Assembly (NCBI RefSeq): GCF_000005505.3
Contig: NC_016133.3
Span: 30,993,008-31,057,007 of the forward strand
Length of the DNA stretch: 64,000 bases
Direction: 5' to 3'
DNA from: Brachypodium distachyon
Lineage: Eukaryota; Streptophyta; Magnoliopsida; Poales; Poaceae
Position 1 is the stretch's first letter, and each line of letters begins with the position of its first letter. Made by a program: the position numbers and the translations under genes. Positions 1-12,488 of this stretch are shown here, one piece after another. The notes under the pieces were generated by a model. The model was not told the origin of the DNA and did not search any database. It saw nothing but the letters and a program-made list of their open reading frames with translations.

Positions 1-903
1 CTGCTAATATGTAATTCGTTTGATACAAAAAGACAATCATAAGTACATTTGAAAATGAATATAATGATCAATTTGATGTTATATAAGTTGCATATTAATT
101 GAGTAATTGGTGATCAAAGCCCTGTTCTTAACCAATCAAAATACACCCTACATTTTGGAACGGAGGGAGTAGGAAACTAGTACTTCGCTATGAGGGGATG
201 AATGCCTCGCACATTCATTGGCTTGGATGGACAATAATAAATATTGCTAATAGCAGAAATAATCCATTTTATGGGGGCATCAAGGCCTTCTGTCAGAATA
301 ATTTTGTCTCATTTGTTGTATTTACATCCCATATCATAATCAGAAACGCTAGACCGCAACACTATACCATGTCAAATGTCTAAATGCCACTGAAGCTACT
401 TACTTACATTACATTACTTCTGTGCTATTGAAACTGGACCTGACTGGCCATTTTGTTTGGATCACTTGTGCAAATGGGCTGCTGTGAGCTAGGTATAATA
501 CAGTTGAACCAGTAGTTTTTTCACAGAACTATCTAAAATCTGTCAACGGTTGCATCTGCTTGAGTGATTAATTGTTGGGTGATGAAATGAAATATAAAAG
601 ACGGTGTTTTGAGCCCATGTCCTGAGTAATGGAGAAATGGTGCACTTGCCTACTGGATGTTGTATAGAACTTACATTTCTCAAGTACTAGTTCTGCAATG
701 GCAATCCAATCAGGGGCCACGACCGAGAGCCTGACTGAGCCGGCGATTGGTCCGGTTTCGTTAACTATGTTATGGATAAGGAATCAATCTGAATATTTTC
801 AAGTAGAGTAACTGATTGGATCCATGACAGAAGTAGAAGGATATGATTGATAGTTCGATGTTCATTTGCTGACTTTGTTTATCTAATATTTTTACTCTTA
901 CAG
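1..903. other. Upstream intron sequence of the EXECUTER-like gene, no exon seen
   Basis: The first exon recognised for the gene that follows starts at 904, within its UVR motif, so this stretch should be the preceding intron. I looked for the expected upstream coiled-coil/UVR segment and the transit peptide and found neither in any frame. Short ORFs here look random. A Stowaway-like right end lies at about 146-168. Confidence 0.5.
146..168. mobile_element. Stowaway MITE right-end remnant
   Basis: The sequence aacggagggag followed by TA is the right terminal inverted repeat of a Stowaway element. No matching left end is visible in the window, so the element is decayed or begins before base 1. 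Confidence 0.5.
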
Positions 904-3900
904 CGGGCCATAGTAGAGGAGCGCTATATGGATGCAGCTCATATTAGAGATCATGCTGGTGCAGGGCTGGTTAGTACCACAACAGCTCAACAATCTGTTA
1001 CTCTTGTGTTGGCACGCTATATGGTTACAGTTCGCAACTACAAAATTGATAATACATAGTACCACTTACCATTTAAGTCAAAATCTGAATTAAGCCTGTG
1101 CATTAAAGGGAAAAGGATGGGAACATAAATGCTGGTGATTTAGTCCAAGTATTAGGCCGAGGAGGTTCTAGTTCATTTCATCATAGTAGACACACTTGCC
1201 ATATAGTATCTTACACGGCCCTGTTCTTACAGTAAGGCCACTACTAGAGTAAATTTCAGAAAACTACACGTATTTTGTGTAAACTATCACCGGATAACAT
1301 CTCTAAGATATTTTTTCAGAGAAGTGAAATGGCAAAATATATTAGAGAACTACAAAACACTGTTTTAGGCCATGAACGGTATAACAGCATGGCCCCACTG
1401 GCAGAGAAATATGCCAGATGTTAGATGATTGCCTAGAACATGAGTTTACTTGGAAGTGTAGATGCGTTGGCTACATTTTTAACCAGATCGTGCCCTCTAG
1501 ACAAGCTTGGTTTCAGGAATTCAAGTCTGAGCTCCTTCGTCACAGTGTTCGCCTATCTCCTATTGTTAAATCCGAACTATTATCTTCCCTTTATTAATAT
1601 AAATATATGTTGTCGGAGCCTTTCCTACAGCTTTCAGTCAAAAAAAAAGTGTAGATGTGTAGTTTCCTGTTACTCCGTTGGTGTGTAGGTTATTGCAATT
1701 ACATGATTCTGTTTCCTGCTGGTGAGCGGCTGCTGGTAAATTGTTGTCTTTCTCTGATACATTTTACTGACCTCTGTTGTTTTGTGAAAACTTATCTGAA
1801 ATGCTAGTTTGCCTCTTCTAATCTAGCGAAGTTGGTTTTTTGGAGCCAAAGTATCATCTGCCAGGAAAACATTTTAGAAGACCTCTGTTTTGTGAAAACT
1901 TATCTGAAATGCTAGTTTGCCTCTTCTAATCTAGCGAAGTTGGTTTTTTGGAGCCAAAGTATCATCTGCCAGGAAAACATTTTAGAAGTATAGGACGCAT
2001 GATACTGAAATTTCTTATTTCAAGTGCTACCTCCGTCGGAGATACACGGTATTTTAAAACTGGTGCAATCAAACTTCTTAGATTTTGACTATCGGTGTAT
2101 ATAAAGTTAAGTTATTATGATTAGCAAGGTGAAAAATGGTATTACTAGATTTGTCATAATACTAATATATTCCTATGAAAGAAAAGGTCAAAGTTGGAGG
2201 AGGTGTCCATGTCCAAAATGTCACATTTGCTTGCCCAGAGTGATTAAAAGATGCTATCCATTTTTGTTACTAGTCCCAATGACATTAAGGTTTTCATGCA
2301 TATTAGATATCTAGGAGTAACCTGTTTCAGCAAATATTATTGTGCACACAATATATTGCCATGTTTGATCTCATGCATGTGGCTTGTCTGTTCAATGCCA
2401 TTGTTAGCACTGTTGTTTTTACATGACGGATAACTGTAACCTAGCAACTGCATGGTGCACATAGACATAGGATAAGGTCACCTGGCAGGCCACCAACTCC
2501 CATGGGCCTGAACCTCTTATTTCAGAAATTCGAATGTACGCGGTGATAATATGAAAAAGAATTTATCTGCACATGTTATGGAAATTTAACCTCGTACTTA
2601 AGTACATTACCTAACTTTTTTGGTAGCCCTCACACTCTCATTTATGGATATATTTAGTTTTGTTTATTTCTTTCTGTGCAAAAAATGCTATTACCTGATC
2701 CTTTAGAGCATATGCAGTTGGGCTGGTGGTCGGGGGTTTCTGGAAATCTATCTGATCCATATGGTCTTATAATTCGTGTAAGCGCTGAACATGGTCGGTA
2801 TGTGGCAAAAAGTTATGATATCAGGTATTACTTTTTGCTGGTTATTTATTTACATACACAGTTGCATGTTTGGTAATTTGTGTGTAGATAACTACTAATG
2901 TTTTTCTTTTTCTCTATTAATTAAGGCCAAGTGTATTTTCTGTGATTGATCGTTTGCTGGGTCCATTTTTTGTCCATGCATTGTGTTTATGCATTTCTTC
3001 AGCTTTTCATATTTTATTTAATAATTATTGTCGTTTTGGGGAAGTGATACAAAGGAAATCCCTATGGATATGGTGGGTTAGCTACTGTAGAATATTAACT
3101 CTGAAGAAACCTATGCCATCACAGAAACAGGTGCATATTATTAGGGATTACCTGAGTGCTATTACGAGAGAAATTAGACCAAATGAAGGGTGTGGCTGTA
3201 TACTTGTTTGTGGTTGAGATAGTGTGTTAGATGTCTGAGGTGATACAGAACAGTGAGATCAGTTAGTGAAGCTTATTGTGATTGTGAAGAAACTGGGCCA
3301 AATTATGATTTCCGATTGATGATTGGAACTTGGATTCTTGACCATGACATTGCTTTTTTATCACATGAAAGGGGTATCAGTATCCATTTTGGCCATGAGG
3401 TTCATAACACTGGTGTATGAATAGCCACATGAAGAAACTGTTTCCTTTCAATCCCTATATAGTTGGTATAAGATAGTGCAATAGTGGTGAAACTACATAT
3501 GTCTTGCAACAATTAATGTCACCAGCACTGTTCTCCGAGGCACTAGCCGGTCAGCAGATTAGCTAGGTGTTACTAAGTTGTTTGGAGCCTATTCATTTTA
3601 TCTGTTTTAGAACTTTGAGCAACGTTTTAGAAGTTTGGGTCCTTGAAAATGTTCATCCGTTATCTCAATACTAAGCTCTCTAAAAGTACTAGTAGCATTC
3701 ATCAAATCATCTTGGGATAGGTTCCCCATGTTTGGGTTGTATATTTTATTTTCTGAAATTAGTGACTTAACTCTTTCCTTGTTCAGGCAGCTGGCATCAG
3801 ACGGCCCTGGTTTCCCTATATTTGAAATTTATTTTGCAGAGGCAAATGGACGATACAACCTGCAGGTATACTAACTTGCATCTTTTGATTATTATGGAAT

Positions 3901-6900
3901 TAAGAGTACAATGCTACAAGCTGAAATGCAATACTAATAACCGTTCCATTTTTCAAACATTTTGGTTGAGAATTCTATGCATCTTTGGGTTATGTAGTTG
4001 TAGGTCCACCACTCCACCCAGACACTGGTCCCTAACTTTCTTGACTTCCATAGTTAATTGTTGTGTCTGTCAGGGTTGTTATATGCATTCTTTGTACTGT
4101 GTGAGTTAATGGCCTTCCCAGCATCTACCTTATTATTCTGTCATGACCGTAATAATCAGGCTTCAGCTCATGTCCTTCATTTTCTTGAATTATCCTAAAT
4201 ACTATACACAAAGACATCGACCTCCACTATTTATATTGCAGCTGGCAAATGTATCTGTCCTGCACTATTGCATGATTGTTTTACCTGATCTGTGCTAATT
4301 TGAATATAAAACTATGAGCTTCAAAGAGTTCTGGGCAAGGTTATGGCTTAAGACGATTGCTATCTTGGCATTTACAAACTTTAGCTTTTTTGTCCCGTCC
4401 ATGTTCTGACAAAATGGGACTCTTGTTTTCAGGCAGTGCATCTGAAACCAGATGTTAGTGATTCTGACCAGCTGCCAAATATGTTGAGTGGAAAACTAGA
4501 CATCAACAGTATAAGCATATCTAGCAGTTCCTTAGGTGCTAAACAGGAGGAACACGATGAAGGAATAAACGTGGATGACCAAAACAGCGATGATAGTGAT
4601 GTTTCTGCTGGGCCAGCTGGTTTGAAAAACTTGTCAAATGATTCACCTCCAGTTCCTAGGATCAAAATATTGAAAATGGCGCCCATGGAAAATATCAACC
4701 AAGATTATATAATCAAAATCTTTGACCAGATTTCAGAGGAAGATGATGATAATGATGATGCAGAGATTGAGAACGAATCTTCACAAGATATTGGTGATGA
4801 AGATAACAATGAAGGGGCAGAAACAATTTCTGCAGAAGAGAATAATAACGAGTCTGGTGAGGAGAGCGATATTGAAGCCTTAGTTTCAATTGGAATTGAA
4901 ATTGAGAATGACAAGGATTTTGCTTCTCAGTCATCACCTAAAACCTTTGAACGCTTGCCAGCTAGATTAGAAAACAGGGACCGATTTTCATTTTCTTTCT
5001 ATACTGAACAATTTAGTAAGAAACACGATGCAGAAAGGGCTCAGCAGATTCCTAAGGAAAGAGTTGGCTTCCGAACTACTGAGCAGGATGATGGTCCCAA
5101 GTTTGATCCCGTTAAGTTGGTTGGTGGCAACAGGAAACTGCCGGTAAATATTTTTATTGCTGTACTGTTTTGCAATAGCTTTGATAACATGCATTCTTTT
5201 TTTTTTTGAAAGTGGTGTGTAAATAGATCAGGTAATGTCATTACAAGTCAATTTCGTTCTGTGCCTTTTTGTTTCTTTCTAGATGTTGTAAGTCTGGACA
5301 AACTGGTAAAACATGAAACTAAGCTTTTTATACTGAAATTGCATGTGAATTTGGTGAACTGTATTTTGTAAACTGCACCACCTTTTTTTCATTTTGGTAG
5401 AGCGCATGGATCTGTCAAAAAAAAGGCCTGCAGCTCAGGCATACAGAAAAATGACTGCCTCTCTGACTTTTCTGTTGGTTGTCAAATAGTTATCTGAATT
5501 GAGTACCTTCTGTTTGACTTAAACGTAGCATGAATCCATCTCTTCTGTGCTTTCCTCCCATGTATATAAGCGAAAACATATTGATTAATTCATCAAGCTC
5601 TGGACATGTATTTATATTATTGGATTTGAAATAGAATTGCAGAGTACCATATAGAAAGGAGTTTTTCACCTTAATTTATCTGATGCAGATGCTGCAACTT
5701 GGCATTAAGCAACATAGTAACAAGGTTCAGCCAAAACTATATGGAGTTACCCACTTCAGCCGAATTCAAGCGCCCATGTCTTCAGATCCTCTCAGTGGTA
5801 TGTTCCAAATGATACCTTCCTCTTACCTTTTCATGACATCATCCCATGTTGGCTTCTTTTTACTGGTATTGTTTGGCTAAAAGGCATCTTATGGGCAGGC
5901 TTATATGAGACTGCATCTGGATTTGACTCGGAAATTCTTAGTTTACAACGGAAATTTGGTCAATGGCGGGAGGATGATTCATCTGAGGAGGACAGGGATC
6001 TTAAGTTCTATGAGTATGTTGAAGCTACAAAGTTGACTGGGGATAATCTTGTGCCGGCGGGTCAGGTATGATATATTTTTTCCATTTAATGATATTCGTC
6101 AGCAGAAGTTATAAATAGTTGCGAGTAATATTTACGTTTTGGTTTGCCCTTCCCATTTGCAACATAAATATACAATTTTTCGTACTTTCATGTTAACTTT
6201 ACTCTTGCTAGTTCTCTCTGGTAAGATATGTGGTCATCATATAATGCACTGCACATTCTTTGGAGTTTGGACAGTCTTGTGGAATACATTGAGTTTACAT
6301 AACAACTAAGTTAGGGTGCCTACACTCAATATTCTTAGTTGCACTCCCGTACTCTGAATTTTTTTTAAGCCAAATGCCCGTACTCTGCATGTTATTTGCA
6401 TTGTCGGAGATTTCTTATCTTTATCTGATCATGTAGTAGCTGAGCTTTGATTACTAGAGTTTATTAAGATGCCTCAATATCTGCAAATGTCATCCTGCTT
6501 GGATTTTTCTATTTTTCTAAATTTCTATTCATTTTGCAATTATGAATATTTGATGCTATTGAAATAGTTATGTAATATTTGTCTGATAAGCACACTAATT
6601 TAAATTGAGTATAATGCCACACATACAGAAAAGAAAAACTACAAAACAGTGCTAGTGCAATGAATAGCAAGAAAATAGAGGTTGTATTGTTGATATGCAA
6701 TAGTTAGTCTCTTTGGTAATCAGCCTATGCGAGCTTACAAGTAGAGTTTTTATAGATCATTAATTTGTAAGGACTTTGTGTCTAGTAGAGGAGGTAGGAT
6801 TGGGATGAGAACTCTAGATGAAATGATGCTTGAAAAGGGAATTTCGAAGAGCTGCATAACAATGTTGTCTGATCAAGAAATTTGGATGGTAGCATGCTAT

Positions 6901-7359
6901 TACTCTTTAAATTTATCTGATCTTATTTCCCCACCAGGTTGTCTTTCGTGCAAAAGTTGGCAAACACTATCAGCTTCCTCATAAGGGCATTATTCCTAGA
7001 GAACTCGGAGTGGTATTTTCCCTGATAGGATCAATGTTTTTTTCTTTTCATTGTCGAACTGCTCATCTTACATTTTGCAATATAATACAGGTTGCTAGGT
7101 ACAAGGGGCAAAGGAGAATTGCAGATGCTGGTTTCCAAAATCCTCGGTGGGTTGATGGCGAGCTTTTGATACTAGATGGGAAGGTAAAATTAGTAATATA
7201 AAGTACATCTTCATTTGTACATAATGCTTGTATGTTTTAAACAGACTTTCTTTGTGCAATTTGTAGTTCATCAGAGATGGTCCTGTGATAGCTTTCTTTT
7301 ACTGGACTTCAAATCTCCATCTTTTTGAATTCTTTAGGCGGTTGAGTCTTCCTGACTAG
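904..7359 (+). CDS. EX1: EXECUTER1-like chloroplast singlet-oxygen sensor (5' part outside window)
   Basis: EXECUTER proteins sit at the thylakoid grana margins and start singlet-oxygen retrograde signalling to the nucleus; EX1 is oxidised and degraded by FtsH. Exons: 904-969, 2718-2824, 3787-3865, 4433-5143, 5689-5797, 5899-6065, 6938-7012, 7091-7183, 7267-7359. They total 1500 nt in continuous phase (499 residues plus stop). The first exon encodes the second half of a UVR motif ([15 protein letters not shown]). Then come the family blocks GWWSG and GRYVAKSY, a long Asp/Glu/Ser-rich linker (exon 4433-5143), a C-terminal block with FEYVEA-like, [11 protein letters not shown] and FRAKVGK, and the end block NPRWVDGEL to RLSLPD. 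The Trp in NPRWVDGEL (codon 7148-7150) lies 41 residues before the C-terminus, which is where Trp643 lies in 684-residue Arabidopsis EX1. EX1 rather than EX2 is favoured only by recalled rice chromosome 10 synteny. Transit peptide and first exons are missing. Confidence 0.88.
1769..1987. repeat. Tandem duplication of 111/108 bp inside an EX1 intron
   Basis: Copy 1 is 1769-1879 and copy 2 is 1880-1987. They are almost identical; the visible difference is 3 bp (tgttgtttt against tgtttt) near the start. It lies in the intron between exons 904-969 and 2718-2824 and does not change the protein. The near identity suggests a recent event. Confidence 0.9.
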
Positions 7360-7758
7360 TTTCACTTGAAAAGGTGCAGTTCAAGGTAAAGTGCATTTCA
7401 TCTCATCGTGGTTTTATCCAGCTGTCATTGCACTGAAGTAGTGGTAACCATCATATTATTCAGCGCCACGTCTCCTTGCTCTCAGCAAATATTGTCTTTG
7501 TATGAGCTAAACTGCACCTCCACGGATACACTATAGAAGCACGGATGCCCTCGACCCCTGTTTGTGCAACCCCAGTCTAGGGCCGGGATTGACTCCAGGT
7601 TGACATGTGTCGACCGACTGGATACGACACGAATGACGTAAATAACCAGCAGGAAGAGAGACAGGGTGGGAAGGGTTATTCTTCCAGTATCACCTCGTAC
7701 TGCTGCTGTTGTACAAAATTGTTTGGTTTGCAATCCACCACATAAAATTTCTTTACAT
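7360..7758 (+). other. 3' flank of the EX1-like gene
   Basis: Non-coding sequence after the stop at 7357-7359, presumably 3' UTR and flank. A minus-strand ORF at 7482-7733 has no recognisable feature and I treat it as chance. Confidence 0.4.
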
Positions 7759-8050
7759 ATTTTGAAAAGTTAAAACAAGTACATACTATTTATGTATGTA
7801 TTTGGAAAGTTAAAACAAGTACATACTATTTATGTATGTATTTGGAAAGTTAAAACAAGTACTAACTCCGTCCCATATTAAGTGTCGCAAATTTGTCTAA
7901 ATTTAAGTGTTGCAAATTTGTGTAAATATGCATTTACCTACACACTAAAACACGTCTAGATACATGCGTATTTAGACAAAGTTACGACACTTATGAGACA
8001 GAGGGAGTACATACTATTTATATTACCTATTTGGATGAATACAACTGTTT
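7759..8050. repeat. Short tandem repeat (~43-bp unit) split by a MITE
   Basis: A unit containing gaaaagttaaaacaagtac, atactatttatgtatg and tatttg repeats about two and a half times from 7759. The third unit is interrupted at 7862 and resumes after 8007 (tacatactatttat). Confidence 0.8.
7862..8007. mobile_element. Stowaway MITE inserted in the tandem repeat
   Basis: The ends are ctaactccgtccc and cagagggag, flanked by TA (7860-7861 and 8008-8009). About 146 bp. Joining the flanks rebuilds an uninterrupted repeat unit (aacaagTAcatactatt), so both borders are precise. Confidence 0.85.
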
Positions 8051-8360
8051 TTTGGGGTTGCTACTGAAGCTTACTACTTTAGACATAGTGATTTTACCAT
8101 GGCCTGCCTGCTTTCTGTGAAGGCTATGTTTTTTTTTAGCTTGTTGTAACAACAAAGTATTTGGTCAATTCTAGGTTCTTCCGAGCATGGTAGAAGATAA
8201 AGTAATTCAGGATAAGCATGCTATGGTGTCCTGCTTGGTCTTTATGCATGTCTTGTTGAGTTAGTGAAGAATAGTTCATTACTTCAGTTGTTCCCCGAGA
8301 ATCTGATCATGTGTATGCAACTATTCATAGGTTCTTAAACACATCATTTCACATTGTCAG

Positions 8361-9763
8361 CAGAGAGCCCTTTAGGTGCTCGCTCTGTGCCATTGCTGGA
8401 ACAGGACCTTGCTAGCCCCATTATGCTTATAAGTAGCCGCCGGAGCAAAATGAGTGTTCGTCTAGTTTTTCTTGACTTGTTGGTATATGTTGGAGGAACT
8501 ATCAAACAACTCCCCTCAGTCCAAGGGCTGTTATGTCCCTGGAGGTTACGGAGGCACGAGCTTCCGGTCATTTGCCGTCTGACGGTGACGGTGAGGACAC
8601 TTCCGGAGGTCTCCATACATTACCACTTGATCAGTCAGATCTGTGGGACCCCCAGGACAGGAACTCACTTTCGGCAGATGCGTGTAATCTAGTACCAACC
8701 CCAGGTAGACTCTTCTGGCCCTACATTTAGTCGCCCCAACAGATGCTATCCTAATAATTTGTACAAGGCCATGAGCCTATAAATGCCCATTGTAAGCCTG
8801 TAACTGAAACTTAATCTGCTCAAGGCCTGTGAACTTTATGGCCCTCAGGGATGGGATCCTCACCAAGAGGCAACCCAAAACCCGAGCCAGGGGTACACAG
8901 ACAGAAGATGAGCAGTGTGCCTTCATTTGCACCTGAATCTGTACAAATTTCCTGCTCACTTTCACGCACGGACTGGTCTTCCCAATTCGGAGTCCATCTC
9001 TCGCCCATTTCTCGGTTTTTACCCATGACATCATTCATTATCATGCATGATCATGTGATGTACTTTATCGTCATTCAAATTTTAGTGAATGTCTTCACTC
9101 CTATAAAAGACTCCAATTGGTGGCGTTGCTCCGTCACCTTCGGTTTGCGTCACTTGTTGATTTTGCACAAATCATTGGAATATGAACGAATATGTATTAT
9201 CTTATGTAAGATAATAAGATAATAGATAGTAGTATGAGATTCTCTTTAAACATGTAGTGTTTTATTTTTCCATAGCAACGGACGGGCATGGGTGGTAGGA
9301 CAAGAAAGAAGTTCCACCTGCTGTGAAAGGTGACAGACTTCATTAGCTGCTTCTGTTTCATGGTTTCAACCCTATAAACGGTCTTTGTCATATATTTGTG
9401 CCATGTCTGCAATTTAGTACGGTTGGATTGGATCAACCGCAACATGGAATGATTGGCGTTATTGAATTTTGTATGTCTGCTGTCTGTCTGTCTCTCGGCC
9501 TCTCTCTCGACCATTTCTACTTAAAATTGTGCGTGGTTAACATCATACAACAAGTAACTAAATATTGGATTTCTGTGTATTTTTTATTAGGTCATTACAC
9601 AATCACGCCTGCTGATTTACAGTCTACGGATGATGATGTACATACTTGTCGCCGGAACAAACTGGATTCTTGCGCCGCATCACATTTCCCATATATGGGG
9701 TTCGTTGCAGAGGTTGCCTCTCTGCATGATGCACAAGAGTGCCATTCGAGTAGAAAGCTGTAA
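8361..9763 (+). CDS. Unrecognised gene-like exons between EX1 and the LysM gene
   Basis: Three exon-like blocks are visible. One starts after the acceptor at 8360 and reads ESPLGARSVPLLEQD on. A second, after ctcccctcag (to 8520), reads PRAVMSLEVTEARASGHL and ends at a donor after 8704 in phase 1. A third, after ttttattag at 9590, reads HYTITPADLQSTDDDVHT to a stop at 9761-9763. The 8704/9591 junction keeps the frame. The junction near 8454/8520 does not keep it with the most obvious sites, so the model is incomplete. The composition (Asp/Ser-rich, hydrophilic) resembles the C-terminus of a nuclear or cytosolic protein. I do not recognise the family. It may be a degenerate gene, an incomplete 3' end of a larger gene, or alternative 3' exons of EX1. 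Confidence 0.3.
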
Positions 9764-10898
9764 AATTGAGGGGTGAAGAGTTTATGAACCAGAGAAATAG
9801 CTGACTGCCAACTTGAAGGGTGAGATTATCTCATTGAACCCCACCAGATTTGCATGTTGAGGCCCGGACATGCTACATCCAGATAATTTGTTCGGAGAAC
9901 ATGCACGATCGAAGCACGGTAGATAGAAAGATACGGGTGCGAGTTTGAGTGTTTTACGCCCCTCTTGCCCTTCATACTGGAACTTCTGTATGTAAAATAT
10001 AATCAACAGTTTTGTGCAACGTGATGGAATAACTTTGTAATCGTGGAATCAGGCCACATTCAGTCCAAACGGCGGAGCAATATACTGGTGTGTATATACA
10101 GATCAATGCTAGTGTATTCAAGTAGTACTTTTTTTCGTAGTGAAAAACTATTACTCGTACTACTTACCTCAGACATATAGGAGTTCCTAGCCGAATATCT
10201 TATGTTATGGATCTTTTGTATCGTGGTAGCTTCGCTTCTTTCTCCGTTTCAAACTTTTCTTATCGAGAAGTCTTTCCCTTGTCCAACCGCCATAGTAAAT
10301 AAAATACAGGTGATTAAAGTAGCAGTCGTCGACTTTGTCTCGTGGTTAGGGCTTGTCACGTTGTTGGTGTATGTTTTCTCGTTTTGTTGGGCAATGCTGA
10401 TTGCTCAAGGCGGCTCATGCGTTTAGTAAATGGAAGATTTTTTTTGTTCGTGGCGTTTAATTTAGATTAGATGCACTTTACACTTGTGCAGTTGCGTACG
10501 CCATTTTTTAAGTGAAGGATACTGGAGGGTCAACGGCGACAAACACCATCAAGTGATGTGGCCTGTAGCTGTCAAGAAAGATGTGATGTGAAGTGTACGG
10601 TGTTGGACGTGATCCTAATGCTGATGTTTGTGCCCCTACCGTCGCTTTGCCGCATCCGCGCGCGCCGACAGGTCGTTTCACCGATTCAACCCTCCAAATT
10701 TTTTCTACTCTGCGCAGAAGGAGCCCCAAAATAGTTCAGAACTTCAGAAGACACCGGCAAATGGCGATGGCGCGACGGACGCAGCAGATGTTGTCGGCGT
10801 CTGCGTCTCCTCACCAGCGGTCAAATCTTGGGCGCCGAGGTCCACCGTGACCATCTTCTTCTGCACCCGGTTTGCAGGATATTGCAGATTGGGTGTTA
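9764..10898. other. Intergenic region with GC-rich ORF-like patch
   Basis: Mostly AT-rich sequence without recognisable genes. The part at about 10530-10880 is GC-rich and open in several frames on both strands, as captured or decayed gene fragments often are. No domain is recognisable, so no gene is called. Confidence 0.3.
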
Positions 10899-11020
10899 CT
10901 CCCTCTCCGTCCAACCATGTCTCAAGTTTGACCAAATTTGAATGCATGTATACACTAAGCTATGTCTAAATACATTTAAATTTTGACAAAATTGAGACAT
11001 TTTTTGTTGGACGGAGGGAG
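10899..11020. mobile_element. Stowaway MITE (122 bp)
   Basis: The ends are ctccctctccgtcc and ggacggagggag with TA on both sides (10897-10898, 11021-11022). Subterminal sequence (atgtctcaagttt / attgagacat) is inverted as well. Confidence 0.9.
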
Positions 11021-11094
11021 TACTTGTTTGTATGGGTGCGCTTGGTTTGCTAGGACCATGTCAATTTTTTGGTCATTGGTCAAAGTGTTTAGTA

Positions 11095-11212
11095 CTATCT
11101 CCGATACATATTACTTGTCTCAAATATGTCCAAATATGGTCTATGTTCAAAAAACGCCCAGATACGTGTAATATTTTGACAGATAATTCCGGCCGGAGGG
11201 AGTATAATATTT
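11095..11212. mobile_element. Stowaway MITE (118 bp), diverged left end
   Basis: The left end ctatctccg and right end cggagggag are flanked by TA (11093-11094, 11213-11214). It lies 74 bp after the previous MITE. Confidence 0.8.
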
Positions 11213-11627
11213 GTTTGATTGTTTTTCAAGTTATTTGGCAAACCAATAATGTCCCTTGGGGAAATATAGTTCAGTTCGTTGGCTAAAGTTTGCCAATTCA
11301 TGATTGGACAAAACCATAACCAATTACGCCCCCATTTTGTCAGAGAAGGGCAAACTTTGGGTTCAAACCAACATACACGATATTCACCCTCGGACTCGTT
11401 GTAGTGGTTAATTTGTACCACATTTTTGGAACTGAAGAAGTATTTTTTAACCTATCTTTGAGTTGAAAAGGCTTTGGGGCCGGACTTGGGACGGAAAATT
11501 AGAACCCAGGTCTTGGCTAGGATGCTGGGTTTCTGGCCGGGTCAAACCATACATTCTCAGGTATACTAATAACTCTCTCAGGATGATCAGGTCAAAAAGG
11601 TGTTTCTAAACTTGGCTGCACCACAAG

Positions 11628-11903
11628 TATACCTGGGCAAACCCTTGGTCGGGCTTCAAAGCCTGACGGTCAAACCTGAGGCCCGAGCCCGGCCCGGCGC
11701 GGCCCGAAACCCCGAAAATAGACCATTTAAGCATTGAAATAATTATTTTTGAAATAAATAAATGATTTTTATACCTATTTTTCCTAAAAAAATACCCTTT
11801 TTAATCATTTCGGTCTTTTTTCGGGGTTGGAACTGGAAAGTGAGGCCCGAATCCGGCCCGGGACGTTGGGCCGGCTGGGCCGGGCCACCCATGACCAGGT
11901 ATA
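11628..11903. mobile_element. hAT-type MITE with perfect 8-bp target duplication
   Basis: The terminal inverted repeat TATACCTGG(g/t)CA occurs at 11628 and, inverted, at the right end (tgaccaggtata to 11903). Both sides carry the 8-bp duplication accacaag (11620-11627 and 11904-11911), as expected for hAT superfamily insertion. Length is 276 bp. The interior has GC-rich ggcccg/cggccc arms around an AT-rich core. No transposase, so it is non-autonomous. Confidence 0.88.
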
Positions 11904-12274
11904 ACCACAAGGTTAGGTTTAAGTTGTTGGTGTGTACTTATTGCATCGGTGTCTAAAAATAGGCTAAATAATTCAGTATATGCTAGTACTAAAGTGATAA
12001 CGTGTGCATATTTCAAAATTATGGCGATAACAAAATGCCGAACGCTCTAGGTGTATTTTCCAGATGAACTGTCGAACTATTTCTTTTTTGAGCTGCCGAA
12101 CTGGAGTATTTTGTTTAGCTGAAATATCGACGGAACGCTTCGCAAGAGGAGAAACACGGAAAAACAAACAAAACAAAACAATACAAAACGGCGGGGTGTT
12201 TTCGTTGTGCCACGTCTCTTCCGTCCCCTTGACCCTTCTCCTCCGAGCCGCGTCAAAGAAAACAACCTCGTGCG

Positions 12275-12294
12275 AGCTCTCTCTCTCTCTCTCC
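12275..12294 (+). promoter_or_regulatory. CT-repeat tract in LysM gene leader/promoter
   Basis: A (CT)n run about 200 bp before the start codon of the LysM gene. Such pyrimidine tracts are common in grass core promoters and 5' leaders. No clear TATA box is seen nearby. Confidence 0.4.
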
Positions 12295-12488
12295 CCTCTC
12301 CCCACCTGGCCTCCTCTCTCGCTCTCTCCCTTCCCTCCGCTCGCCAATCCCTTCACCGTCTAACCCCGCCCCCGCCCTAGCGGCCACCGGAATCGGCCGC
12401 CCCCGACGGCGAATCCGCGGCGCCCGCCCCGCGAATCCGGGCTGCCCGCGCCCAGATCCGTCCCCCGCCAGCGGCGCCTCCGGATGAC

